A DNA stretch of 12,090 nucleotides from an uncultured Clostridium sp. (lineage in GTDB: Bacteria > Bacillota > Clostridia > TANB77 > CAG-508): the NCBI GenBank assembly GCA_945874585.1, contig CAMCHB010000025.1, forward strand, positions 1-12,090, read 5' to 3'. Under the pieces are notes generated by a model. The model worked only from the letters and a program-made list of their open reading frames with translations. It made no database searches and had not been told where the DNA came from. The first letter of the stretch is position 1, and each line of letters opens with the position of its first letter. Below are positions 1 through 6,646 of the stretch, in pieces. The position numbers and the translations under genes are program-made.

Positions 1-684
1 ATCTCCAACAATGCATAATTTGGCCATCGGATATTTTTCTAAAATTTTTTGGAACAGATCAATTCCACCTAATATAGTTGGTATTTTTTCTTCGCAAATT
101 CTAGATACAATTAAAATATTTTCTAGTTGTTCTCCCTCTCGAGGTTGGTCATTTTGATAAAGGTGAACATCAATTCCATTATGGACAATCTCATAATGTT
201 CGTCTGGAATATGATATTCTTCTTTCGTAATCTTGGCTGTATTTGGTGTAATAGCAATAATTTTATATGCATTTTGAAAATAAATTGGAAATAATGTTTT
301 ATAAATTGGATAATGCCATGTATAATATTTTTTAGTATCCCACCAGCTATGCTCATAAGCAAAATAAGGTGTATGGGTTATCAAAGCAGCTGGTAATACA
401 GATGGTATACATTGATACTTATGGATATGAATCTCTGTAATCTGCTTTTCTTGTATGATATTTACAATTTTTTGAATTTTATCTGCCTTGATCTCATTTT
501 CTTCTGGGAAATCCCATTCTATAAAATGTCCACCCAGCGTTTCTATTTTAGAAGCATACACTCCATTGCCAGATAACACATATACTTGGTAACCTTTTTT
601 TCGAAAGGCTGCAATTTGATTTAAAATAACAGTTTCCACGCCACCGATTCCCATTGCATTATTACACAATAAAATATTTTTCAT
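1..684 (-). CDS. GT4-like glycosyltransferase, N-terminal part (cut by the left window edge)
   Basis: The frame opens with ATG at 684 and stays open for exactly 228 codons to the window edge, so the C-terminus is missing. It begins MKNILLCNNAMGIGGVE, a GT-B fold N-terminal Rossmann start with the G-x-GGVE loop (residues 12-17) typical of family GT4. Later come a HNGID motif (168-172), the usual linker into the nucleotide-sugar domain, then a beta strand ending in SRICEEK (194-200) and LCIVGD at 223-228, as in GT4 enzymes. No signal peptide is seen, so it is probably cytoplasmic. It would move a sugar from a nucleotide-sugar donor to cell-surface glycan or lipid, but the acceptor cannot be read from this part. 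A GGGTGA ribosome site precedes ATG, and the gene has its own consensus promoter. Family call is firm; substrate is unknown. Confidence 0.85.
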   Translation of the reverse strand, partial: MKNILLCNNAMGIGGVETVILNQIAAFRKKGYQVYVLSGNGVYASKIETLGGHFIEWDFPEENEIKADKIQKIVNIIQEKQITEIHIHKYQCIPSVLPAALITHTPYFAYEHSWWDTKKYYTWHYPIYKTLFPIYFQNAYKIIAITPNTAKITKEEYHIPDEHYEIVHNGIDVHLYQNDQPREGEQLENILIVSRICEEKIPTILGGIDLFQKILEKYPMAKLCIVGD

Positions 685-714
685 TTTATCACCCACAACA
701 ACTCAATTTTTCTT

Positions 715-743
715 ATTATAAACTCTATACCATGGATTGTCAA
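715..743 (-). promoter_or_regulatory. Perfect-consensus sigma-A/sigma-70 promoter for the glycosyltransferase gene
   Basis: Read on the minus strand there is TTGACA (743-738), a spacer of exactly 17 nt (737-721) and TATAAT (720-715). Both boxes match consensus at 6/6. Transcription should start near 708, leaving a leader of roughly 25 nt before the ATG at 684. The -35 box begins 9 nt after the prfB stop codon and lies in a short inverted repeat. Confidence 0.85.
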
Positions 744-751
744 TCAATCCA
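733..751 (-). repeat. 7-bp inverted repeat over the -35 box, directly after the prfB stop
   Basis: The arms TGGATTG and CAATCCA (plus strand 733-739 and 745-751) are perfect complements around a 5-nt loop. The repeat starts at the base after the prfB TAG stop and covers the -35 box of the next promoter. No U-run follows it, so it is a poor intrinsic terminator. It could be an operator or an mRNA 3' end hairpin; the sequence does not decide. Confidence 0.5.
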
Positions 752-1874
752 CTATTCTCTATTTTTTCCCATTTTAGCATTTCTTTTTAAATAGGCTAAA
801 ATAAATTCATTTAAATCCCCATTCATAACAGCACTTGTGTTACCTGTTTCATAGCCTGTACGGTGATCTTTTACTAAATTATAGGGATGAAATACATAAG
901 AGCGAATTTGGCTTCCCCAGGCAATTTCTCTTTGTACCCCTTTTAAATCCTCTATTTTATCCTTATTTTCCTTTTCCTTTAAATCCAACAATTTTGATTT
1001 TAGCATTTTCATGGCTGTTTCTTTGTTTTGAATTTGCGAACGTTCTGATTGACAGCTCACCACAATATTGGTTGGTAAATGTGTAATACGAATCGCTGAA
1101 TCGGTTTTGTTAATATGTTGCCCACCAGCTCCAGAAGCACGATAGGTATCAATACGCAAATCTTCTGGTCGAATATCAATCTCTATATCATCTGAAATTT
1201 CTGGTAAAACTTCTACAGAGGCGAAAGAAGTATGACGTCTTCCTCCTGCATCAAAAGGTGAAATACGAACCAAACGATGGACTCCCATTTCGCCCTTTAG
1301 ATTGCCATAAGCATAAAGACCAGAAACTAAAAAAGTAACACTTTTAATTCCCGCTTCTTCTCCTTCTAGATAATCTAATTCCTTTACCTGGAATCCATTG
1401 GCAAGAGCCCATTTGGTATACATACGATACAACATTTGTACCCAATCTTGTGACTCGGTTCCACCAGCACCTGGATGCAATGTTAAAATAGCATTATTTT
1501 TATCGTATTTGCCTGAAAATAAAGAAGCAATCTCCATTTTGTTAATTGTTTTTTCTAAATGATGAGTTTCCTTGACTACCTCGATTGCACTTTCTGGATC
1601 ATATTCCTGTAACAATAAATCCGTCAATTCTTCCAGATTAACCAATTCTTGTTGTGTTTTTGTATATTGCTCAATCGTCTTTTCCTTTCGTTTCATTTCC
1701 GTTACAACTGCATTAGCTTCTTCTTGTTTCTCCCAAAAATTAGGCTGATTCATTTTTTCTTGTAATGTGGTTAGCTCTTCTTTCAAACGAGCTATGTCAA
1801 AGAGAAACACCTACACTTTCCAATGTCTTTTTCAGTTGCTGTAACATGGTTTTATTCTCTTCTAATTCAATCAT
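752..1874 (-). CDS. prfB: Peptide chain release factor 2 (RF2), made by programmed +1 frameshift
   Basis: RF2 recognises UGA and UAA in the ribosomal A site and triggers peptide release. The gene starts at ATG 1874, preceded by AAAGGAG, and reads 25 codons (MIELEENKTM...GVSL) to an in-frame UGA at codon 26. A +1 shift at CUU-UGA-C (skipping U at 1799) joins it to the long downstream frame, giving 373 residues: complement of 1800-1874 plus 752-1798. Numbered on the joined protein, the SPF tripeptide that reads the stop codon is at 205-207 and the catalytic GGQ loop at 250-252, the same numbering as E. coli RF2. Residue 246 is Ala, as in most bacteria, not the Thr of E. coli K-12. It has its own promoter just upstream and is not part of the fatty-acid operon. 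Expression should be self-regulated, since low RF2 favours the shift. Confidence 0.97.
1796..1812 (-). promoter_or_regulatory. prfB: prfB programmed +1 frameshift signal
   Basis: The slippery core is CUU-UGA-C (1802-1796), with Leu at codon 25 and UGA at codon 26. This matches the canonical RF2 site. An SD-like stimulator AGGTG lies at 1812-1808, 5 nt before CUU. The E. coli element is a longer AGGGGG, 3 nt before CUU, so this one is weaker and one base further away when the A positions are aligned. Confidence 0.93.
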
Positions 1875-1900
1875 GCTATCGCTCCTTTCTTTGCTAGCTT

Positions 1901-1929
1901 ATTATATAATAAAAGAGAGAATAGGTCAA
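1901..1929 (-). promoter_or_regulatory. prfB promoter, embedded in the fab operon terminator
   Basis: On the minus strand TTGACC (1929-1924) is followed by 17 nt and then TATAAT (1906-1901). This is 5/6 and 6/6 to consensus with ideal spacing. The start would be near 1894, about 20 nt before the prfB ATG. The -35 box forms the loop and inner pairs of the terminator hairpin of the operon upstream. Confidence 0.85.
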
Positions 1930-1942
1930 TTTCCATTCTCTC
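1908..1942 (-). terminator. Intrinsic terminator of the fatty-acid synthesis operon
   Basis: On the minus strand, 34 nt after the fabI stop, GAGAGAAT pairs with ATTCTCTC (plus 1935-1942 with 1915-1922). An inner GG/CC can extend it past one bulged base, leaving a 7-nt loop. UUUUAUU follows the stem. It is AU-rich with a modest U-tract, so read-through into prfB is possible. Confidence 0.75.
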
Positions 1943-1976
1943 GAGATTTATGTTAACTTTTTAGTTTTCAACTGTC

Positions 1977-2750
1977 TTATGCACCCATGATATGATATCC
2001 ATTATCCGCATAAATAATCTGTCCTGTTATAGCATCTGAAAGATCACTTAGCAAAAAGCTGGCTACCTTTCCCACTTGCAAAGCTGTCACATTACGATGT
2101 AAAGGAGCTTTTTCTTCCACAACACCTAAAATAGAGGAAAAATTTTGTATCCCCTTGGCTGACAAAGTCTTAATAGGGCCAGCAGAAATCGCATTCACAC
2201 GCATATTTTCCTTTCCCAAATTATTGGCTAAATAACGTACACTAGACTCTAAGGCAGCTTTTGCCACACCCATAATATTGTAACCTTCTATCACTTTGTC
2301 AGCTCCTAAATAACTAAGTGTTACCAAACTTGCCTTTTCGCGCAATAAACCAATCTTTTTAGCGATACGAGCAATCATTACAAAAGAATAGGCGCTCACG
2401 TCAAGAGCATGCCAATACCCTTCCTTACTGGTTTCGATAAATTCCTGGTGCAAATCTTCTGGATTCGCATTAGCAATTGCGTGAACAATTCCATCGATTG
2501 CTCCATTTTCTTCTTTTATTTGTTTCAAAGTCTGTTCCACTTTTTCATCTTCTGATGCATCTTCTAATTGATAAATTTGACTACCTGGAAAAACACTCAC
2601 CAATTCTCTCATTTTGGTTTCATACTCTTTTTTGCGATAGGTAAATAGAAGTGTAGCACCATTTTGATAGGCTGCTTGTGCAATTCCATAAGCAATACTC
2701 CATTTATTACGAAGTCCCATAATTAAAATTTTCTTATCTTTTAATATCAT
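1977..2750 (-). CDS. fabI: Enoyl-[acyl-carrier-protein] reductase FabI
   Basis: This SDR enzyme of 257 residues performs the final NAD(P)H-dependent reduction in each elongation cycle. The ATG at 2750 sits behind a strong AGGAGG and overlaps the end of accA by 17 nt. The N-terminal nucleotide loop reads MGLRNKWSIAYGIAQ (residues 11-25). The FabI signature Y-x9-Y-x6-K is complete: Tyr147 (SYLGA), Tyr157 (GYNIMG) and Lys164. The C-terminus ends GYHIMGA as in FabI. Two positions are unusual: AIANAN at 91-96, where most FabI proteins have S-I-(G/A)-F-A, so the inhibitor-contacting Phe is Asn; and YADNGYHIMG, where VDGGY is common. It is the last gene of the operon and the only enoyl reductase in the window. 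Many clostridial clusters use the unrelated flavoprotein FabK instead. Confidence 0.95.
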   Translation of the reverse strand: MILKDKKILIMGLRNKWSIAYGIAQAAYQNGATLLFTYRKKEYETKMRELVSVFPGSQIYQLEDASEDEKVEQTLKQIKEENGAIDGIVHAIANANPEDLHQEFIETSKEGYWHALDVSAYSFVMIARIAKKIGLLREKASLVTLSYLGADKVIEGYNIMGVAKAALESSVRYLANNLGKENMRVNAISAGPIKTLSAKGIQNFSSILGVVEEKAPLHRNVTALQVGKVASFLLSDLSDAITGQIIYADNGYHIMGA

Positions 2751-3570
2751 TTTTTACCTCCTGAAATCCAGCAATTTGTCGGTATTTTTGATAACGTTCC
2801 TGGACTAATTCCTCTCCACTTTTTTGTTTCATCTTGTCAATTTCTATTTGTATATTCTGTCTCAATTGATGGGCCACTTGCTTCAATTCTACATCAGTCA
2901 TTTCTTCACTAGGCTCCTTTATGATTTGATCAATGATATGAAAATCATACAAATCCTGTGCTGTTAATTTCATGGTTTCAGCTGCCTCCTGATAGCGATT
3001 GGCATCCTTCCATAAAATACTACTATATCCCTCTGGTGATAAAATGGAATAAACCGCATTTTCCAACATCCAGATTTGATTGGCAACACTAATTGCCAAA
3101 GCCCCACCAGATGAGCCTTCTCCAATTACAATCGCAATTACCGGCACCTTTAACTGACTCATGGTTAGCATAGATTGAGCAATAGCCTCTCCTTGTCCTC
3201 TTTCTTCGGCTCCAATACCAGGATATGCTCCTTTTGTATCAACAAAAGTAATGATCGGTCTATGAAATTTTTCTGCTTGTTTCATAAAACGAATGGCTTT
3301 TCGATAACTTTCTGGATTGGGCATACCAAAATTACGAGCTATATTTTCTTTGGTATTGCGTCCTTTTTGTTCGGCAATAATCGTATAATTTTGTTCTCCT
3401 ATTCGGCCGAGTCCGCAAACCATGGCTTGATCATCTTTTAAAAGCCTGTCGCCATGCAATTCCATAAAATCATCAAATATGAGATGAATGTATTCTAAGG
3501 CTGTTTTTCGTTTAGGATTTCTTGCTATCTCTACTTTTCTCCAAGCAGATAGATTGGAATTTACCCCCAT
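2734..3570 (-). CDS. accA: Acetyl-CoA carboxylase carboxyltransferase subunit alpha
   Basis: AccA pairs with AccD to move the carboxyl group from carboxybiotin on AccB to acetyl-CoA, making malonyl-CoA. The 278-residue product is about 40 shorter than E. coli AccA, in keeping with the shorter Gram-positive forms. Crotonase-fold motifs are present: DTKGAYPGIGAEERGQ (residues 111-126) and the oxyanion-type glycine loop GEGSSGGALA (150-159), followed by SPEGYSSILWKD. The start is ATG at 3570, with AAGGAGGG ahead of it inside the accD tail. The two genes overlap by 10 nt, as expected for subunits needed in equal amounts, and the stop overlaps fabI by 17 nt. Confidence 0.97.
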   Translation of the reverse strand: MGVNSNLSAWRKVEIARNPKRKTALEYIHLIFDDFMELHGDRLLKDDQAMVCGLGRIGEQNYTIIAEQKGRNTKENIARNFGMPNPESYRKAIRFMKQAEKFHRPIITFVDTKGAYPGIGAEERGQGEAIAQSMLTMSQLKVPVIAIVIGEGSSGGALAISVANQIWMLENAVYSILSPEGYSSILWKDANRYQEAAETMKLTAQDLYDFHIIDQIIKEPSEEMTDVELKQVAHQLRQNIQIEIDKMKQKSGEELVQERYQKYRQIAGFQEVKNDIKR

Positions 3571-4424
3571 TTTTCTTTCCCTCCTTGATGAAATCGAATG
3601 ATTTGATACAAAACATTCTTCAAATCTTTTCTTTCTACAATTTTATCGACAAAACCATGTTGCAACAAAAACTCTGCTGTTTGGAATCCTTCCGGCAAAG
3701 TCTCTCCAATCGTCTGTTCTATTACACGAGGTCCCGCAAAGCCAATCATAGCAGAAGGCTCTGCTAGAATAACATCACCTAAACTGGCAAAAGATGCTGT
3801 AACACCGCCATAGGTTGGGTCTGTCAAAACAGACACATACAACAAGCCAGCCTGACTTAATCTTCCAAGTGCAGCCGTTGTTTTAGCCATTTGCATCAAT
3901 GAAATAATACCTTCTTGCATACGAGCTCCTCCCGATACGCAGAAAATAATAAGAGGACATTTTTGTAACATAGCCTGTTCAATGGCATAGGTAATTTTTT
4001 CGCCAACCACAGCGCCCATGCTTCCCATTAAAAAGGCACTATCCATTACACAAATAACGACTTTTTCGCCATGAATGTTTCCCGTCCCACAAGCGACCGC
4101 TTCTTCCAATCCTACTTTTTCACGTAAATTCTTCAGTTTTTTCGGATAATCTTCCAAACCTAATGGGTTAACTGTATCAATGGATAAAGGAAACCTTTGA
4201 TACGTTCCTTCATCCAAAATCAGCTCTAATCTTTTTCCAATATGCATACGAAAATAATGGCCACAATTAGGGCAAATGCAAAAATTATTCTGGACCGTTT
4301 CTTTGTATAGAATTTCCTTACATGCATCGCACTTCATCCATTTTCCAATTGGAATATCTACTTTTGATTTTGGTTGGATCATGGGATTGTTTTCTCTTTT
4401 TTTAATTTTATCGACAATCATCAC
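3561..4424 (-). CDS. accD: Acetyl-CoA carboxylase carboxyltransferase subunit beta
   Basis: This is the zinc-ribbon partner of AccA in the carboxyltransferase. From the GTG at 4424 it is 287 residues. The zinc site is Cys32-x2-Cys35 and Cys51-x2-Cys54 (CDAC, CPNC), followed by the crotonase-fold domain with VSGGARMQEG and YGGVTASFA motifs. Start choice is open by one codon: GTG at 4424 is followed directly by ATG at 4421, and AAAAGGAG lies 7 or 10 nt upstream respectively. The start overlaps the accC end by 17 nt (14 if ATG) and the stop overlaps accA by 10 nt. Length and motifs are normal for the family. Confidence 0.96.
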   Translation of the reverse strand: MMIVDKIKKRENNPMIQPKSKVDIPIGKWMKCDACKEILYKETVQNNFCICPNCGHYFRMHIGKRLELILDEGTYQRFPLSIDTVNPLGLEDYPKKLKNLREKVGLEEAVACGTGNIHGEKVVICVMDSAFLMGSMGAVVGEKITYAIEQAMLQKCPLIIFCVSGGARMQEGIISLMQMAKTTAALGRLSQAGLLYVSVLTDPTYGGVTASFASLGDVILAEPSAMIGFAGPRVIEQTIGETLPEGFQTAEFLLQHGFVDKIVERKDLKNVLYQIIRFHQGGKEKWG

Positions 4425-5760
4425 TTATCTTCTCCTTTTCGATAAAAGAAGTATCAACATTTCCTCGAATATAGTTGGGATTACGCATAATTTCTAATAA
4501 GAAATCAACATTGGTATCAATTCCATCTATAACAGTCTCTTCTAAGGCTCTTCTCATTTTGCTAATAGCTTCATTTCGATTGCTTCCATAAGTAATAATT
4601 TTAGCAATCATGGAATCGTATTGTGGTGGTATTCTATAACCATTGTAAATCGCAGTATCGATACGAACTCCATTTCCTCCTGGTAGGTTCATTTCTTGAA
4701 TACGCCCAGGTGAAGGCATAAAATGTTTTTTTGGATTTTCCGCGTTAATCCTACATTCTATTGCATGGCCACGAAACGTTATATCTTTTTGTTTCCATCT
4801 TAAAGGCTCTCCTCCTGCAATACGAATCTGTTCTTTTACCAGATCAATTCCTGTACGCATTTCGGTAATCGGATGTTCTACTTGAATTCGGGTGTTCATT
4901 TCCATAAAATAGAAATTCTTGTTTTTGTCTACCAAGTATTCGACCGTACCACAGCTAGTATAGCCTGTCAGTTTAGCAACTTTAACAGAAGTAGCTCCCA
5001 TTTTATTGCGCAATTTTTCATCCACAATGGTAGAAGGTGTTTCCTCTATGATTTTTTGATGATTTCTCTGAATTGAACAATCCCTTTCACCAAAATGAAT
5101 CACATTTCCATGTTCATCTGCCAAGATTTGAATCTCTACATGTCTTGGGTTTTCTAAAAATTTTTCAATATAAATTTCATCATCCCCAAATGCATTCTTG
5201 GCTTCTTGTTTTACAATCGGATAATAAGTTTCCAACTCCTCAAAAGATCGAACGAGACGGATTCCTCTACCTCCGCCGCCAGCAGATGCTTTTAATAAAA
5301 CTGGATAGCCTATTTTTTCGCACACTAAAATAGCTTCCTTCAAATTGGAAACGCTTCCATCTGAACCTGGAATAACAGGGATTCCTTCTTTTTTCATCAA
5401 ATCTTTGCTATGGGCTTTATTGCCCAATAAATCAATAACCGTTGACTTTGGCCCAATAAAACGAATATGAGATTCTTCACAAATTTTAGCAAATTGAGCA
5501 TTTTCAGATAAAAATCCAAAACCTGGATGGATGCTATCTGCCTTTGTAATATTAGCAGCTTCAATTATATTTTTGATATTTAAATAACTTTGTTTTGGAT
5601 TGGCAGGTCCTATGCAAATTGCCTCATCTGCCAATTTCGTATGCAAGGCATCACGATCTGCTTCTGAATAAACTGCTACTGTTTTTATATTCATTTCGCG
5701 ACATGCTCTTATAATACGAACCGCAATTTCTCCACGATTCGCAATCAATATCTTGTTCAC
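4408..5760 (-). CDS. accC: Biotin carboxylase subunit of acetyl-CoA carboxylase
   Basis: AccC uses ATP and bicarbonate to carboxylate the biotin on AccB. The 450-residue length is standard. Visible parts are the N-terminal pre-ATP-grasp start ILIANRGEIAVRIIRA, the ATP-grasp domain with Lys115, Lys157 and glycine loop SAGGGGRGI (159-167), and the catalytic face Glu274, Glu287, Asn289 and Arg291 (EMNTRIQVEH). The family C-terminal domain follows. The start is GTG at 5760, since no ATG fits; AGAGGAG is about 9 nt upstream and overlaps the fabZ stop region. The gap to fabZ is 16 nt and accD overlaps its 3' end. All catalytic residues I could align are intact. Confidence 0.97.
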   Translation of the reverse strand: MNKILIANRGEIAVRIIRACREMNIKTVAVYSEADRDALHTKLADEAICIGPANPKQSYLNIKNIIEAANITKADSIHPGFGFLSENAQFAKICEESHIRFIGPKSTVIDLLGNKAHSKDLMKKEGIPVIPGSDGSVSNLKEAILVCEKIGYPVLLKASAGGGGRGIRLVRSFEELETYYPIVKQEAKNAFGDDEIYIEKFLENPRHVEIQILADEHGNVIHFGERDCSIQRNHQKIIEETPSTIVDEKLRNKMGATSVKVAKLTGYTSCGTVEYLVDKNKNFYFMEMNTRIQVEHPITEMRTGIDLVKEQIRIAGGEPLRWKQKDITFRGHAIECRINAENPKKHFMPSPGRIQEMNLPGGNGVRIDTAIYNGYRIPPQYDSMIAKIITYGSNRNEAISKMRRALEETVIDGIDTNVDFLLEIMRNPNYIRGNVDTSFIEKEKISDDCR

Positions 5761-5776
5761 ACTGTTTCACTCCTCT

Positions 5777-6199
5777 TTATACAATCGCAAAAGTAAACTC
5801 TCCTTTTGCTGCTAATTGACCATTGACGGTTGCTATACCTTCTCCAATTCCAATGGGGCCTTTTTTCTTGATAATATGTACTTCCAATTTTAATGTTTCA
5901 CCTGGTACAACTTTTCTTTTAAACTTTACTTTATCCATTCCGCCAAACAAAGCATTTTTCTGTTGATTTTCAGGCAAAGATAAAATAGCAACTGCTCCTG
6001 CTTGTGCCATTGCTTCTACAATTAAAACCCCTGGCATAATTGGATTTCCTGGAAAATGTCCCGCAAAATACCATTCTTCTTTTTTTACCTTTTTATATGC
6101 TATGGCCATTTCACCCGGTTGATATGTTTCCACCCAATCAATCATTAAAAATGGTTCTCGTTGCGGAATAATTTTTTTAATTTCTTCTTGATTTAACAT
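5777..6199 (-). CDS. fabZ: 3-hydroxyacyl-[acyl-carrier-protein] dehydratase FabZ
   Basis: FabZ removes water from 3-hydroxyacyl-ACP in the elongation cycle. The 140-residue hot-dog-fold protein has the signature AGHFPGNPIMPGVLIVEAMAQ (residues 46-66), split here as AGHFPGNP and GVLIVEAMAQ, giving catalytic His48 and Glu62. ATG at 6199 follows TAGGAG with good spacing, 9 nt after accB. No sign of FabA-type isomerase features is obvious, but FabZ and isomerase-active FabZ homologues such as FabN cannot be told apart safely by eye. No second dehydratase gene is present in the window. Confidence 0.95.
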   Translation of the reverse strand: MLNQEEIKKIIPQREPFLMIDWVETYQPGEMAIAYKKVKKEEWYFAGHFPGNPIMPGVLIVEAMAQAGAVAILSLPENQQKNALFGGMDKVKFKRKVVPGETLKLEVHIIKKKGPIGIGEGIATVNGQLAAKGEFTFAIV

Positions 6200-6208
6200 T
6201 GTTTTCTC

Positions 6209-6646
6209 CTACTTTATTTCAAATAATTTTGTTCCATATTCTACTGGTTCTCCATCCTTCACAAAAATTTTCTGAATGGTACCTGTATAGTCAGATTCAA
6301 TTTCATTCATAAGTTTCATGGCTTCTACAATACACAAAATGTCTCCTTTTTTAACTTCCTTTCCAACAGTCACATAAGGAATTGCATCAGGAGCTGGTTT
6401 TGCATAAAAAGTTCCCACCATAGGGGATGTCACAATATTTCCCTCTTCTTCCTTTTCTTCTTCGATTTCTGGTTTTGTTTCCTTTTCCACGCTTTTTGTT
6501 TTTTCTTTCACAAAATGTACAGCCTCTTTTTCTGAATTATCTTTTTGCATACTGATTTTCGTTCCATCTGGAAAATCAATTTGCAAACTAGATAAATTGG
6601 AATTTCCCATATCTTCCATCAATTTTTGAATTTTTTCGTATTCCAT
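6209..6646 (-). CDS. accB: Biotin carboxyl carrier protein of acetyl-CoA carboxylase
   Basis: AccB carries the biotin that shuttles CO2 from AccC to AccD/AccA. The 145-residue protein has an N-terminal helix (about 1-20), a short strand segment (21-35), a flexible linker (about 36-69) and the biotinyl domain (70-145). The biotin attachment site is Lys111 in EAMKLMNEI, and PMVGTFYAKPAPDA (75-88) carries the family's protruding-thumb region. The linker is rich in Glu and Lys (EIEEEKEEE), unlike the Ala/Pro-rich linker of E. coli AccB. ATG directly follows the fabF stop (TAGATG) with GGGAGG inside fabF, so the two are probably translationally coupled. Its modifying enzyme is encoded four genes upstream. 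Confidence 0.97.
   Translation of the reverse strand: MEYEKIQKLMEDMGNSNLSSLQIDFPDGTKISMQKDNSEKEAVHFVKEKTKSVEKETKPEIEEEKEEEGNIVTSPMVGTFYAKPAPDAIPYVTVGKEVKKGDILCIVEAMKLMNEIESDYTGTIQKIFVKDGEPVEYGTKLFEIK

Noticed and set aside
123..362. Minus-strand 79-residue frame
   Set aside because: It lies in another frame within the glycosyltransferase gene, whose 228-codon open frame has clear GT4 motifs; the short product shows no recognisable domain.
733..751. Inverted repeat after prfB as an intrinsic terminator
   Set aside because: The 7-bp stem is not followed by a U-run on the minus strand, and its bases include the -35 box of the next gene.
752..1810. A 352-residue prfB starting at GTG 1810
   Set aside because: The frame contains no ribosome site before 1810, while the ATG at 1874 has AAAGGAG and leads to a canonical codon-26 frameshift that restores normal RF2 length and motif numbering.
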